NCBI RefSeq assembly: GCF_016908325.1
Contig: NZ_JAFBDR010000015.1
Span: 39,326-103,325 of the forward strand
DNA length: 64,000 nt
Source: Aquibacillus albus
Lineage (GTDB): Bacteria; Bacillota; Bacilli; Bacillales; Amphibacillaceae
Direction of reading: 5' to 3'
In this document: piece after piece, positions 46,659 through 56,316 of the stretch
How positions within the stretch are numbered: position 1 is the first letter of the stretch
How the letters are laid out: each line of letters begins with the position of its first letter
Notes under the pieces: generated by a model
Told to the model about the DNA's origin: nothing
What the model saw: only the letters and a program-made list of their open reading frames with translations
Database searches by the model: none
Program-made: the position numbers and the translations under genes

Positions 46659-47726
46659 ATGAAAGGTTGGATGGGAAAAGTCCGTACTCTGCTATTGTTA
46701 AGTGTACTACCTTTAATACTTTCAGGTTGCGGAAAGGAAAACTTGACCGCTTTTTTACCTAAGGGGTATGGGGCTCAGGTATCATTAGATCTTATTGTTA
46801 TTTCTTTAATCGTTATGATCGTTGTATTTATTGTCGTAATGATTATTTATACGATGGTATTGGTCCGTTATCGTCAAAAGAAGGGTCAAGAAAACTTTAT
46901 TCCAAAACAAACAGAGGGGAATAAAGCCTTAGAAATAATATGGACAGTTATACCAATTATTTTGTTGGTCATTATTGCTGTTCCAACTGTAGCTGCAACA
47001 TTTAACCTTGCCGATGAGTCAGATAAGGATGATTCATTAAATGTTAATGTTACTGCAAACCAGTATTGGTGGCATTTCAATTATCAAGGTGAGGAAATTC
47101 AAACAAGTCAAGATTTATATATTCCAACTGGTGAAAAGATTTACCTGAATATGATTTCCAGTGATGTCCTTCATTCTTTCTGGGTACCATCCATTGCAGG
47201 AAAGATGGACACAAATCCGGAAAACGAGAACACGATGTATATCGAGGCTTATGAAGAAGGCGTTTATTGGGGCAAATGTGCCGAATTATGTGGACCTTCT
47301 CACTCTTTAATGGACTTTAAAATAGTGGCTGTTAGTCCAGATGAATTTGATCAATGGGTAGAAGATATGCAAAATGTTGATCCGGAAGCAGAACCTGAAA
47401 CAGCAAGTGCACAAGAAGGACAAGAATTGTTTGAAAATAGTTGTATTAGCTGTCATGCAATTGGATCTTCACCAACAGCTTTAGCACCAAACCTTACTAA
47501 CTTTGGTGATCGAACTGCAATAGCAGGTGTTATTGACTATAACAAGGAAAACCTTGTTGAATGGATTTTAGATCCAGAGAAATTAAAAGAAGGAAATAAA
47601 ATGTCTAGTGCACCATACTTAGTAAATGATGAATTAAATGAAGAAGAAGCAAATCAAATTGCAGATTACTTACTACAATTAAAACCATCAGAAATTACTC
47701 CAGAAAGTGCTAACAATAACGAGTAA
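46659..47726 (+). CDS. ctaC: caa3 oxidase subunit II with fused cytochrome c
   Basis: 355 residues. Lipobox LSGC (Cys24), two membrane helices (about 42-70, 93-114), then a CuA domain with ligands His172, Cys207, Cys211, His215, Met218 (CAELCGPSHSLM), and a C-terminal cytochrome c domain with heme motif Cys262-x2-Cys265-His266 and an axial Met in KMSSAPYL. Accepts electrons from cytochrome c and passes them to CtaD. Copper is probably supplied by the Sco protein at 11.5 kb. Confidence 0.98.
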   Translation: MKGWMGKVRTLLLLSVLPLILSGCGKENLTAFLPKGYGAQVSLDLIVISLIVMIVVFIVVMIIYTMVLVRYRQKKGQENFIPKQTEGNKALEIIWTVIPIILLVIIAVPTVAATFNLADESDKDDSLNVNVTANQYWWHFNYQGEEIQTSQDLYIPTGEKIYLNMISSDVLHSFWVPSIAGKMDTNPENENTMYIEAYEEGVYWGKCAELCGPSHSLMDFKIVAVSPDEFDQWVEDMQNVDPEAEPETASAQEGQELFENSCISCHAIGSSPTALAPNLTNFGDRTAIAGVIDYNKENLVEWILDPEKLKEGNKMSSAPYLVNDELNEEEANQIADYLLQLKPSEITPESANNNE

Positions 47727-47761
47727 ACATGGATGGAAGAGGTTAAGGGAGGTTTATAAGC

Positions 47762-49618
47762 GTGAGTACTACAACTGCGCAGAGAACAGGCTTTGGCGCT
47801 GTATTGTGGGATTATTTAACCACTGTCGATCATAAAAAAATAGGTATTTTATATTTAATCAGTGGTGGTTTTTTCTTCCTAATTGGCGGGCTCGAAGCAA
47901 TGGCCATACGTATACAATTAATAAAACCAGAAAATGATTTTGTGAGTGCTGGGTTTTATAATGAAATATTAACGATGCATGGTACGACTATGATATTTTT
48001 AGCAGCAATGCCACTTATTTTTGCTTTAATGAATGCTGTCGTTCCACTACAAATTGGAGCTAGGGACGTAGCTTTCCCATTTCTAAATTCATTGGGCTTT
48101 TGGTTATTTTTATTCGGTGGATTGTTATTAAATGCAAGTTGGTTTTTAGGTGGAGCACCTGATGCTGGTTGGACTGCATATGCACCACTATCAACAACGT
48201 CTCCAGGTCACGGAGTAGACTTTTACATTCTAGGCTTACAGATTTCCGGTGCTGGTACGTTAATTGCAGGGATTAACTTTTTAGTGACGATTGTAAATAT
48301 GCGCGCACCAGGTATGACATATATGCGTTTACCATTATTTACATGGACTACATTTGTTGTAAGTGCATTGATTCTTTTTGCATTTCCAGCACTTACTGTT
48401 GGACTATTTCTATTAATGTTTGACCGACTGTTTGGTTCTGGGTTCTTTAATGCTAATATGGGTGGGAATTCAGTTATTTGGGAGCACCTATTCTGGATTT
48501 TTGGGCACCCGGAAGTATATATTTTAATCCTGCCTGCATTCGGAGTGTTTAGTGAGGTTTTACCTACATTTGCGAAAAAACGTTTATTCGGATATACAGC
48601 AATGGTCTTTGCGACTGTATTAATTGGTTTCCTAGGATTTATGGTGTGGGCACACCATATGTTTACAGTGGGACTAGGACCGGCAGCAAACTCTATTTTT
48701 GCTGTGGCTACAATGGCAATTGCTGTTCCAACAGGAATAAAAATATTTAACTGGTTATTTACCCTTTGGGGTGGAAACATACAGATTAATTCTGCGATGT
48801 TATGGTCATTAAGCTTTATACCAACCTTTACACTTGGTGGTATGACTGGGGTCATGTTGGCCGCAGCGGCAGCTGACTATCAATATCATGATACTTACTT
48901 TGTTGTAGCACATTTCCACTACGTAATCGTTGGTGGGGTAGTGTTTGGTATTTTTGCTGGTCTTCATTATTGGTGGCCAAGAATGTTTGGTAAAATTTTA
49001 AATGAAACGTTAGGAAAAATTACATTCTGGACTTTCTTTATCGGGTTCCATTTAACATTCTTCATTCAGCATTTTCTTGGTCTAATGGGAATGCCACGTC
49101 GTTATTGGGTGTTCTTAGCAGATCAAGGGTTAGATACTGGTAACTTTATTAGTACGATTGGTGCCTTTTTAATGGCTGTCGGTACGATTGTGTTTTTGAT
49201 AAATGTTATCGTTACGACTTCTAAAGGCGAAAAAGTAAGCGGAGATCCATGGGATGGTCGTACACTAGAGTGGGCAATTCCAAATCCAACGCCGCATTAC
49301 AACTTTAAGCAAACACCTTTAGTTCGTGGTTTAGATGCTTTATGGGTAGAAAAGACAGAGGGAAGAAAAGAAATGACACCGGCAGAACCTTTAGATGATA
49401 TCCATATGCCGAATGCGTCTATTTTACCTTTTATCATGTCTTTAGGTTTATTTATCGCAGGATTTGGATTTATTTACCAAATCGATAATATTAGCTGGTT
49501 GTTAGCAGTATTTATCGGAATGGGAATTACCTTAGGGGCGATGTTTGTTCGTTCCGTTAAAGATGATTTAGGTCATCATATTCATAAAGAAGATTTGGAT
49601 AAGGGGGCTGGGTTATAA
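47762..49618 (+). CDS. ctaD: caa3 oxidase subunit I
   Basis: 618 residues, about fourteen helices. Catalytic core with low-spin heme a ligand in TMHGTTMIF, HPEVYILILPAFG (CuB His and cross-linked Tyr), HHMFTVG (CuB His pair) and HFHYVIVGG (heme a3 and heme a). GTG start with GGGAGGTTTATAAGC upstream. Reduces oxygen and pumps protons. Stop overlaps the ctaE ATG by one base. Confidence 0.99.
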   Translation: MSTTTAQRTGFGAVLWDYLTTVDHKKIGILYLISGGFFFLIGGLEAMAIRIQLIKPENDFVSAGFYNEILTMHGTTMIFLAAMPLIFALMNAVVPLQIGARDVAFPFLNSLGFWLFLFGGLLLNASWFLGGAPDAGWTAYAPLSTTSPGHGVDFYILGLQISGAGTLIAGINFLVTIVNMRAPGMTYMRLPLFTWTTFVVSALILFAFPALTVGLFLLMFDRLFGSGFFNANMGGNSVIWEHLFWIFGHPEVYILILPAFGVFSEVLPTFAKKRLFGYTAMVFATVLIGFLGFMVWAHHMFTVGLGPAANSIFAVATMAIAVPTGIKIFNWLFTLWGGNIQINSAMLWSLSFIPTFTLGGMTGVMLAAAAADYQYHDTYFVVAHFHYVIVGGVVFGIFAGLHYWWPRMFGKILNETLGKITFWTFFIGFHLTFFIQHFLGLMGMPRRYWVFLADQGLDTGNFISTIGAFLMAVGTIVFLINVIVTTSKGEKVSGDPWDGRTLEWAIPNPTPHYNFKQTPLVRGLDALWVEKTEGRKEMTPAEPLDDIHMPNASILPFIMSLGLFIAGFGFIYQIDNISWLLAVFIGMGITLGAMFVRSVKDDLGHHIHKEDLDKGAGL

Positions 49619-50235
49619 TGAGTCACGATACATTAAATCCTGAAGTAATGCCAAGCGAGCCCGAAAAAGCCACCCTAGAAGGTAAGAATAAGTTTTTAGG
49701 TTTTTGGTTTTTCCTTGGTGGAGAAACAGTTTTATTTGCTAGTTTGTTTGGAACATATCTGGCATTAAGAAATTCGAATAATGGCGGACCAACCTCTGAG
49801 GAATTGTTTGGTCTGGAGTTAGTATTTGTGATGACAATGTTGCTACTTACTAGTTCCTTAACTAGTGTGTACGCGATGTATCATATGAAGAATAATGATT
49901 TTAGGAAAATGCAAATATGGCTGGGAATAACGGTAGCGTTAGGGTTAGGATTTCTCGGCTTTGAGATTTATGAGTTCTATCACTATATTCATCATTATGA
50001 GTTTACGTTCCGCTCCTCTGCGTTTGGATCTGCCTTTTATACATTAGTAGGCTTTCATGGAGGACACGTATTATTTGGTCTGTTATGGATCATTACCATC
50101 ATGGCTCGTAATGCCAAGCGTGGACTGAACTTATACAACGCGCCAAAGTTCTATATTGCAAGTCTATACTGGCACTTTATTGATGTTGTATGGGTATTCA
50201 TCTTCACGGTTGTTTATCTAATGGGGGTGATTTAA
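49618..50235 (+). CDS. ctaE: caa3 oxidase subunit III
   Basis: 205 residues, five helices, heme-copper oxidase subunit III. GFWFFLGGETVLFASLF, GFHGGHVLFGLLW and SLYWHFIDVVWVFIF are diagnostic. Translationally coupled to ctaD (TAATG) and followed at three bases by ctaF. Confidence 0.98.
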   Translation: MSHDTLNPEVMPSEPEKATLEGKNKFLGFWFFLGGETVLFASLFGTYLALRNSNNGGPTSEELFGLELVFVMTMLLLTSSLTSVYAMYHMKNNDFRKMQIWLGITVALGLGFLGFEIYEFYHYIHHYEFTFRSSAFGSAFYTLVGFHGGHVLFGLLWIITIMARNAKRGLNLYNAPKFYIASLYWHFIDVVWVFIFTVVYLMGVI

Positions 50236-50238
50236 GCG

Positions 50239-50562
50239 ATGGCTGAAAACACCAATTCGGTTCAAAATGAATTAGATTACCATAAGAAAAAGAAAAAAGA
50301 AGAAATGAAACAGCAAGTAATTACATTTGCTTTAATGATTGTCTTTACAATCATCGCTTTCACAATGGTTGCTGCTGGTTTGGATAAACTGTTTGTCATT
50401 CCAATCATTGTTGTGTTAGCAATAGTACAGGTCATTTTTCAATTGTATTACTTTATGCATATGAGCCATAAAGGACATGAATTGCCAGCAATTATGATGT
50501 ATGGTGGTATCAGTGTTGCATTTCTTACTATTTTAACTTTTCTAGTGTTAATATGGTGGTAA
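50239..50562 (+). CDS. ctaF: caa3 oxidase subunit IV
   Basis: 107 residues, three helices, prokaryotic cytochrome c oxidase subunit IV family. IQLYYFMHMSHKGHE-like stretch (VIFQLYYFMHMSHKG) near 70 is typical. Stabilises the complex. Followed by a strong terminator that ends the ctaB/CDEF unit. Confidence 0.96.
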   Translation: MAENTNSVQNELDYHKKKKKEEMKQQVITFALMIVFTIIAFTMVAAGLDKLFVIPIIVVLAIVQVIFQLYYFMHMSHKGHELPAIMMYGGISVAFLTILTFLVLIWW

Positions 50563-50612
50563 TCGAATGCATCTCATGGAGTTAACTTTGAACTTCTTGT
50601 GAGACGAATAAT

Positions 50613-50650
50613 AATGGGTGTTGACATAGTCAACACCCATTATTATTTTT
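50613..50650 (+). terminator. Terminator after ctaF
   Basis: AATGGGTGTTGAC pairs with GTCAACACCCATT over ATA, then ATTATTTTT. Confidence 0.9.
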
Positions 50651-50814
50651 AACACGCAACATACGAAGGATAGTTAAGCTTTTATAAAGGATTTTAATTC
50701 TGTATAATGGATTTGCATTATTAAATTTAATTTTATTGTCACATTTGCCTAGCATGTTTCCTTTCTCTTATACGTTATAATGATAGATAAGGCTTAATTT
50801 ATGGAGTGAAAAAT

Positions 50815-51714
50815 ATGTGGTTAGAATTACAAATTTTCGGTTTTAGAGCTCTTTGGAGTCCATACTATATGCTTTTTATCCTTTGCTTAGGAGTAGCATA
50901 TCACTTATTAACCGTAAGCTTTAGACATAAGTTTACGACAGCTAAAAAGCCAACGATGGCACAGCAACTATTCTTTTATATGGGATTAACATTACTTTAC
51001 ATTGTAAAGGGTTCTCCTATAGACTTGATTTCTCATATTATGTTTACGTCCCACATGGTGCAGATGGCTTTATATTATTTAGTATTTCCAATTTTTATTA
51101 TAAAAGGAATTCCAGAATGGCTATGGAGAAAAGTTTTTGAATTGCCAATTTTGAAGGAAATACTATCGTTATGTACCAAACCATTGATAGCCATTATTTT
51201 ATTTAATGGTTTGTTTTCGATGTATCATATTCCAAGTATTTTTGATTATGCGAAAGCATCCTCTGTGGCCCATGCGTCCATTACAACAATTATCTTAGTT
51301 ACAGCGTTTTTTATGTGGTGGCCAATATTTACACCGATAAAGGAAATGGACAAGCTCTCACCCCTGATGAAAATAGGCTATATTTTTGCAAATGGAGTTT
51401 TAATTACACCAGCATGTGCGTTAATCATATTTTCTACTCATGGACTTTATACAACTTATAGCGCGACTGGAGGATGGATTGAAGCATTAGAATTGTGTGT
51501 ACCCATTTCTGTTCTTAGCGGTTTATCTCTAAGTGGTCCAGCCATGTTTTCCCCGATTCCACTCGTTGAGGATCAGCAATTAGGCGGAATATTAATGAAG
51601 ATTACACAAGAAATTGTGTACGGGATTGTTTTGGCACGTGTGTTCTTTGGTTGGTTTAATAAAGAGAGTCATAAGGTTGATGCAATACCTAGCACGAATC
51701 CAAGTGAATCATAG
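50815..51714 (+). CDS. ctaG: caa3 oxidase assembly factor CtaG
   Basis: 299 residues, seven helices; YLVFPIFIIKGIPEWLW and conserved His residues (HMVQMALYY, HSTHGLYTTY region) fit CtaG/YlbA-neighbour proteins needed for caa3 activity in B. subtilis, likely in copper-site assembly. Start at ATG 50815: the GTG at 50806 is part of the GGAGTGAAAAAT ribosome site. ctaM follows 47 bases later. Confidence 0.95.
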   Translation: MWLELQIFGFRALWSPYYMLFILCLGVAYHLLTVSFRHKFTTAKKPTMAQQLFFYMGLTLLYIVKGSPIDLISHIMFTSHMVQMALYYLVFPIFIIKGIPEWLWRKVFELPILKEILSLCTKPLIAIILFNGLFSMYHIPSIFDYAKASSVAHASITTIILVTAFFMWWPIFTPIKEMDKLSPLMKIGYIFANGVLITPACALIIFSTHGLYTTYSATGGWIEALELCVPISVLSGLSLSGPAMFSPIPLVEDQQLGGILMKITQEIVYGIVLARVFFGWFNKESHKVDAIPSTNPSES

Positions 51715-51761
51715 ATAACAATTAGCTGCATTTAAAATATTGTCAAAGAAAGGATGATTGT

Positions 51762-52217
51762 ATGCCATTATTACCTACTTTAAGTACTTTTTTTATTGTT
51801 CTGAGTGCACTTCTAGTTGCAGTTGGTTGGGTATTTATCGTAAAGAAAAAGTTTCGAGCACATAGAAATACGATGATAAGTGCAGCAATAAGTGCATTAC
51901 TATTTTTTATTATTTACTTATCAAGAACGATTATTGTTGGAAATACTAGCTTTGGCGGACCGGAAGAGTTAAAAGTATACTATACGGCTTTTTTAATCTT
52001 TCATATTATTTTAGCTACTGTTGGTGCGGTTTTTGGAATTATCACATTGGTTCTAGCATTCAAAAGAAATATTAAAAAACATGAGAAAATCGGTCCAGTT
52101 ACTAGTATTATTTGGTTTTTCACTGCTATTACAGGAGTCGCTGTCTATTTATTACTTTATATTTTGTATGAGGGTGGAGAAACAACAAGTATGATTAAAG
52201 CAATTTTGGGATTGTAA
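51762..52217 (+). CDS. ctaM: DUF420 membrane protein, CtaM/YozB
   Basis: 151 residues, five helices. FIVLSALLVAVGWVFIVKKK and AHRNTM, the His-containing loop, plus FHIILATVGAVFG place it in DUF420. The S. aureus member CtaM is required for assembly of aa3-type oxidase; B. subtilis has YozB elsewhere. Its place right after ctaG supports an oxidase-assembly role. ATG after GAAAGGATGATTGT. Confidence 0.88.
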   Translation: MPLLPTLSTFFIVLSALLVAVGWVFIVKKKFRAHRNTMISAAISALLFFIIYLSRTIIVGNTSFGGPEELKVYYTAFLIFHIILATVGAVFGIITLVLAFKRNIKKHEKIGPVTSIIWFFTAITGVAVYLLLYILYEGGETTSMIKAILGL

Positions 52218-52225
52218 GATTTGGA

Positions 52226-52265
52226 AACGAAGGGTCGCCTATGAGGATGATCCTCGTTTTTTTTA
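52226..52265 (+). terminator. Terminator after ctaM
   Basis: AAACGAAGGGTCG...ATCCTCGTTTTTTTT: AACGA-GG pairs with CC-TCGTT with a bulge, followed by eight T. Confidence 0.6.
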
Positions 52266-52298
52266 ATCTAGTTAAAACCTAATAACAGAGAGGATTTC

Positions 52299-52802
52299 AT
52301 GGAAATGGAACATGTAGAAGGAAGGCGGATTTATCTTGAGCCGATAGATTTAATTGGTGGTAGATTGTTGTTAACAGATTTACCAGGCTTCTTTCGTAAA
52401 TACAATCTTCCTAGAGATCATCAATTTCCTTCCGTTGGTTTGAAAGCAAGTTTGCCATTCTATTTAGAAAAATATGAAAAAGAAAATGTTAACCTAGGTA
52501 TAGGACCTTGGATTATTCGAAATAAGCAGCAACGTAAATTAATTGGAGAGGTTATCGTTAATAAGGATGTAAATGAAAATAGTTTGGACATAGGATATTA
52601 TATTATTCCCCATGCAAGAAACAAAGGTTATGCTACTGAAGCGGTTGATGTTATTACGCAATGGATATTTTCTTTGAACTATCAACTAGTTACGGCAAGT
52701 TGTGAGAAGAAAAATATACCTTCTCAAAAAGTTCTGTATAAAAATGGGTTTAAAAAAGTTACAATGGATAAGAGTTTTATCTTTTTTGAGAAAAGGGGAT
52801 AG
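52299..52802 (+). CDS. GNAT-family N-acetyltransferase
   Basis: 167 residues. The GNAT core IGYYIIPHARNKGYATEAVD contains the acetyl-CoA pyrophosphate loop (RNKGYA) and KVLYKNGFKKV the final strand, as in RimJ/RimL-type enzymes. Substrate unknown. ATG after AGAGAGGATTTC. Next gene starts six bases after the stop and is also an acetyltransferase, so the pair is an operon. Confidence 0.88.
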   Translation: MEMEHVEGRRIYLEPIDLIGGRLLLTDLPGFFRKYNLPRDHQFPSVGLKASLPFYLEKYEKENVNLGIGPWIIRNKQQRKLIGEVIVNKDVNENSLDIGYYIIPHARNKGYATEAVDVITQWIFSLNYQLVTASCEKKNIPSQKVLYKNGFKKVTMDKSFIFFEKRG

Positions 52803-52808
52803 CTAAGC

Positions 52809-53984
52809 ATGAGTAAAGTGGTAAAAAGAATAAATGATAGTAACTATGATGAAGTATTAAATTTAAGTGAATATGCATTCAAGTACACACTTACGGAACA
52901 GCAGCGTGCAGAACAAAAGATTGAAATGGAAAAACAAACCATTTTTGGTATCTTTGAAAATGATCAGCTTTCTGCAAAACTCCATCTTTTACCGTTGGAG
53001 CTTTTTCTAGGCAAGGATGTTGTTCCCTTTGGAGGAGTTGCAGCTGTTGCAACTTGGCCAGAGCACCGTAGAAAAGGTCATGTAGAAGCCCTCATTAAAG
53101 CTGGATTAGAAGAGATGAGAGATCGTAATCAAACGTTATCGATGCTTGCTCCTTTTTCTATCTCTTTTTATCGGAAATTTGGTTGGGAGTTAACACACTA
53201 TGTACATAAATATTATTTTAACCCAGTAGATATCGCCAAAGTGAATGTAGATGGACGTTGTGTTCGTGTTTCGTTTGAGCATGCAAACGATGTACTTCAA
53301 TCATTGTACGAGCAGATGGCTCAAAAATACAGTTTGGTGATGAAGAGAGAATTTTGGTGGTGGGAGAAACGAGTTCTATCTACGGATGATCACGTTATTA
53401 TTTATTATGATCGTATGGGGAAAGCCACTGGTTATTTAACATCAAAAGTGAAAAATGGGGTATTACAAGTTAATGAGTTCGTTTTTTTAACTGGTGATGC
53501 CTGTAAAGGGTTGTTAGAATGGATTCGAAACCATGACTCGATGACTGATCAAGTAGAATTGAATGTTCAGCCGCAAGATGACATTGTCTTTTATTTTCAT
53601 AATCCCAAAATTAAGATGTGCAGAGAATCATATTTTATGACCAGGATTGTTGACTTTGAGCGCTTCATCCTTAGTTACCCTTTCTTTAGAACGGATAAAC
53701 CATTCAAAGTTTCGATTCTGTTACAAGATGATTATGCAGAGTGGAATAGTGGTGGTTGGACGTTATTTATTCAAGATAATCGTGTAGAAAAGATAACAAA
53801 AAACATGGATCCAGATAGTGATTTAAGCATAACTACAAACATACAAACGTTAACAGCACTTTTATTCAATAGTGAGTCAGTAGAACGCTTGCACACATTT
53901 GACCATTTGCAAATAGAAGGGGATATTGAGGTAGCAAAAAAACTTATTCAGCCATTACCCCCAGCTCTATTGGACTTTTTCTAA
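52809..53984 (+). CDS. Eis-like GNAT acetyltransferase with SCP2-like C-terminus
   Basis: 391 residues: N-terminal GNAT domain with GGVAAVATWPEHRRKGHVEALI (acetyl-CoA loop RRKGH), a second degenerate GNAT half, and a C-terminal sterol-carrier-like domain (about 290-391) ending LDFF, whose terminal carboxylate is the active-site base in Eis enzymes. Family acetylates aminoglycosides and other amines. Natural substrate unknown; the name does not prove antibiotic resistance. Confidence 0.9.
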   Translation: MSKVVKRINDSNYDEVLNLSEYAFKYTLTEQQRAEQKIEMEKQTIFGIFENDQLSAKLHLLPLELFLGKDVVPFGGVAAVATWPEHRRKGHVEALIKAGLEEMRDRNQTLSMLAPFSISFYRKFGWELTHYVHKYYFNPVDIAKVNVDGRCVRVSFEHANDVLQSLYEQMAQKYSLVMKREFWWWEKRVLSTDDHVIIYYDRMGKATGYLTSKVKNGVLQVNEFVFLTGDACKGLLEWIRNHDSMTDQVELNVQPQDDIVFYFHNPKIKMCRESYFMTRIVDFERFILSYPFFRTDKPFKVSILLQDDYAEWNSGGWTLFIQDNRVEKITKNMDPDSDLSITTNIQTLTALLFNSESVERLHTFDHLQIEGDIEVAKKLIQPLPPALLDFF

Positions 53985-54051
53985 TCGGCTACACTTCATT
54001 CCTGAAAATTTTTTACGACGCGAAATACTGCTCTGTTACATTTAAACAAAG

Positions 54052-54091
54052 TTGTAGCGCATGAACCTGTATGAAGTTCATGCGCTACTCT
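54052..54091. terminator. Bidirectional terminator, acetyltransferase and permease
   Basis: GTAGCGCATGAAC pairs with GTTCATGCGCTAC around CTGTATGAA. Confidence 0.8.
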
Positions 54092-54098
54092 CTTGCAC

Positions 54099-55157
54099 TT
54101 ATAATTTAAAGTTCCACTTAATGATGCCCGCTTCTTTTGCTGAGTTAAAAGCAATGACAACTAAAGGTCCTAATATGAACCCTAAGATACCAATAAGTTT
54201 AAGTCCAAGATACATGGCAATTAATGTTGCTAATGGCGACAAACCAATGTGTTTTCCCATCACTTTTGGTTCTACTGTTCTCCGTATCGCTAATAATATA
54301 ACAGCCAATACAGCTAACTGTGTTCCAGCAAATACATTTCCAGTAATAAGCATATACAACGCCCATGGACCAAGAATGACGATTGAACCAATAATTGGAA
54401 TGAAATCAATCAACCAAATAATGATGGACATGATTACAGCAAATTCAGGAGCAATTATTAATAAACCTATTAATGAAACAATAAAGATGATTATACTAAC
54501 TAAAAATTGAGCTTTTAAAAAGCCTAACACAACATAGGATAAACGTGCATTCATAAAACGAACTTTTTCTGCAGTTTCATCGGTTAAGTTATTATAGGCA
54601 TTTGCTTTTAACCTTGGCAGCTCTAACATAAACATGAATAAAGCAAGTAAATAAACAATTAAACTAACTAAGTATTCTGGAACCTTACTAATTGCAGATG
54701 CTATCTTTTCTAATTGAAATCGATCTTTTACAAAATCAGTAAAGCTAGATAGGTTAGTTTCTATTCCTTCTTTAACTTCTTTCACGAATTCCGGTGGTAA
54801 GTCCTCCGTAACATGATCCAAATCCGTTTCCAATTCAATTAGTTTCGCATTAATTTGATTTACATAAGATGGTGCATTTTCTGCAAAATTAACGATATGT
54901 GTCACTGCACGTGTGACAGAATAAGTTCCAATTACACTAATGATGACAAGAAATACGACAAATACAATGATCACGGAAATTTTTCGGTTTAATTTAAATC
55001 GAAACTGCAGCCACCGAATCGATGGGTTTAAGAAAAGTGCTGTGAAAAAAGCTAATAGCAATGGAATTGATACTGGTAAAATAAAGTAGCCTGCTATTAC
55101 GAAAATTAATGCTAATAATATTAGTATCCACTGGCGCTTTGTCAGATAACGGAACAA
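54099..55157 (-). CDS. AI-2E-family transporter
   Basis: 352 residues, seven or eight membrane helices with a soluble insert after the third (about 85-150, rich in Glu/Asp/Thr). DFIPIIGSIVILGPWAL and ILGFILGPLVVIAFN are conserved in the family, whose members move small molecules or sodium/protons; a role in AI-2 export is shown for few. TTG start at 55157 with AAAGGAGAT eleven bases upstream. Resembles B. subtilis YueF/YubA-type permeases. Single gene. Confidence 0.88.
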   Translation of the reverse strand: MFRYLTKRQWILILLALIFVIAGYFILPVSIPLLLAFFTALFLNPSIRWLQFRFKLNRKISVIIVFVVFLVIISVIGTYSVTRAVTHIVNFAENAPSYVNQINAKLIELETDLDHVTEDLPPEFVKEVKEGIETNLSSFTDFVKDRFQLEKIASAISKVPEYLVSLIVYLLALFMFMLELPRLKANAYNNLTDETAEKVRFMNARLSYVVLGFLKAQFLVSIIIFIVSLIGLLIIAPEFAVIMSIIIWLIDFIPIIGSIVILGPWALYMLITGNVFAGTQLAVLAVILLAIRRTVEPKVMGKHIGLSPLATLIAMYLGLKLIGILGFILGPLVVIAFNSAKEAGIIKWNFKL

Positions 55158-55261
55158 TTTAGTTATGTATCTCCTTTCAACAGAACAAACTTAATCAATT
55201 ATATCTAATTAAATTTTACCACGTTAGCGATTCTTTTTGGGAAAAATTAATAAAAAGTTAA

Positions 55262-55299
55262 TAAAAAAGACTGTTGATACTTACTCAACAGTCTTTTCC
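55262..55299 (-). terminator. Terminator after yugN-like gene
   Basis: AAAAGACTGTTGA pairs with TCAACAGTCTTTTTT around a seven-base loop on the minus strand. Confidence 0.88.
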
Positions 55300-55300
55300 A

Positions 55301-55666
55301 TTAGTTTTTGTATTTGTCTACTTCTTCCTTAACTTTGGTTAACAAGCTATTCGCTCGATCGATAACTGATTGTGGAAAGTTTTCTTGTTCTCCATATTCT
55401 ATTCCATGTGGATAATAATGCTTACCAATAAGTGGAGTCAAAAGTTTAATGACAGCATTTCCTCGATCTACATCACCTTCCATTGCATATCCTTGCACTC
55501 TTATGTAATAGGTAATATTTTTTTCTGCAGAACCAATTTTATAATCATACGTCACTCTTTCGTAATCCCACTGACCAGCTCGGACAAAGTTAATGGATTC
55601 CATTAAATGGTCTAATGGTTTTAAATCAACAATTGCATCTTCAATTCCAGTATCTTCAATTCTCAT
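55301..55666 (-). CDS. YugN-like family protein
   Basis: 121 residues from ATG 55666 (GAGGTGGAAGTA upstream; the frame is open to 55693). Soluble. WDYERVTYDYKIG and the GKHYYPHGIEYGE stretch are typical of the YugN-like family, of unknown function. Single gene, divergent from ylbB. Confidence 0.85.
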   Translation of the reverse strand: MRIEDTGIEDAIVDLKPLDHLMESINFVRAGQWDYERVTYDYKIGSAEKNITYYIRVQGYAMEGDVDRGNAVIKLLTPLIGKHYYPHGIEYGEQENFPQSVIDRANSLLTKVKEEVDKYKN

Positions 55667-55861
55667 TACTTCCACCTCACATAATTGTATCAACTAAACC
55701 TATAATAGTATGAATTAAACGAAGTTGCAATAATTAACAAAGGTTAACTAAAGAATCTGTTATTGGTTTTTTATTATTGACATGCAAGTTCTATTGTATT
55801 CCGGGTAAAACTAATATTTGAATGGATTAAACCATTAAATCTTTGTTAAGGAGGAACTGCG

Positions 55862-56296
55862 ATGAAATCAATAAAAGATGTTATGACTACAGATGTTTCT
55901 TTTTGTAATTCAGATGATACTGTTGTAGAAGCGGCTAAAAAGATGAAACAAATAGATGCTGGTGCTATTCCAGTATGTAGTTCAGATCGAAAGCTTTTAG
56001 GAATGGTAACAGACCGTGATATTGTTGTACGATGTGTTGCAGAAGGAAAAGGTGAATCAACTAAATTACAGGATGTCATGAGTGATCACTTAATTTCGGC
56101 TTCAGCTGATACTTCTGTTCAAGAGGCAAGTAAGCTGATGGCAAAGCATCAAATTCGTCGTTTGCCAGTAGTAGACCGTGGAGAACTGGTTGGAATTGTT
56201 GCTCTTGGTGATTTGGCACTAGAAGATAAATCCAACGAAGCAGCAGGTCGAGCACTCGAGAATATTTCAGAGCATCATCACAATGAAATTCATTAA
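55862..56296 (+). CDS. ylbB: CBS-domain protein YlbB
   Basis: 144 residues, two CBS domains (about 1-60 and 70-130): AGAIPVCSSDRKLLGMVTDRDI and IRRLPVVDRGELVGIVALGDLA are the ligand-binding loops, adenine nucleotides being usual. Ends HHHNEIH. ATG after AAGGAGGAACTGCG. Function unknown. Followed by a GAGGCTGTCCC-type terminator. Confidence 0.93.
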   Translation: MKSIKDVMTTDVSFCNSDDTVVEAAKKMKQIDAGAIPVCSSDRKLLGMVTDRDIVVRCVAEGKGESTKLQDVMSDHLISASADTSVQEASKLMAKHQIRRLPVVDRGELVGIVALGDLALEDKSNEAAGRALENISEHHHNEIH

Positions 56297-56316
56297 TTTA
56301 CAAAGCAGTTAAAAAA

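Noticed and set aside
48223..48855. 210-codon minus-strand frame inside ctaD
   Set aside because: Shadow of the ctaD coding sequence, rich in Pro/Ile/Thr as expected from the complement; no ribosome site.
54061..54510. 149-codon plus-strand frame opposite the AI-2E transporter
   Set aside because: Complement of a membrane protein gene and begins in the terminator; no independent support.
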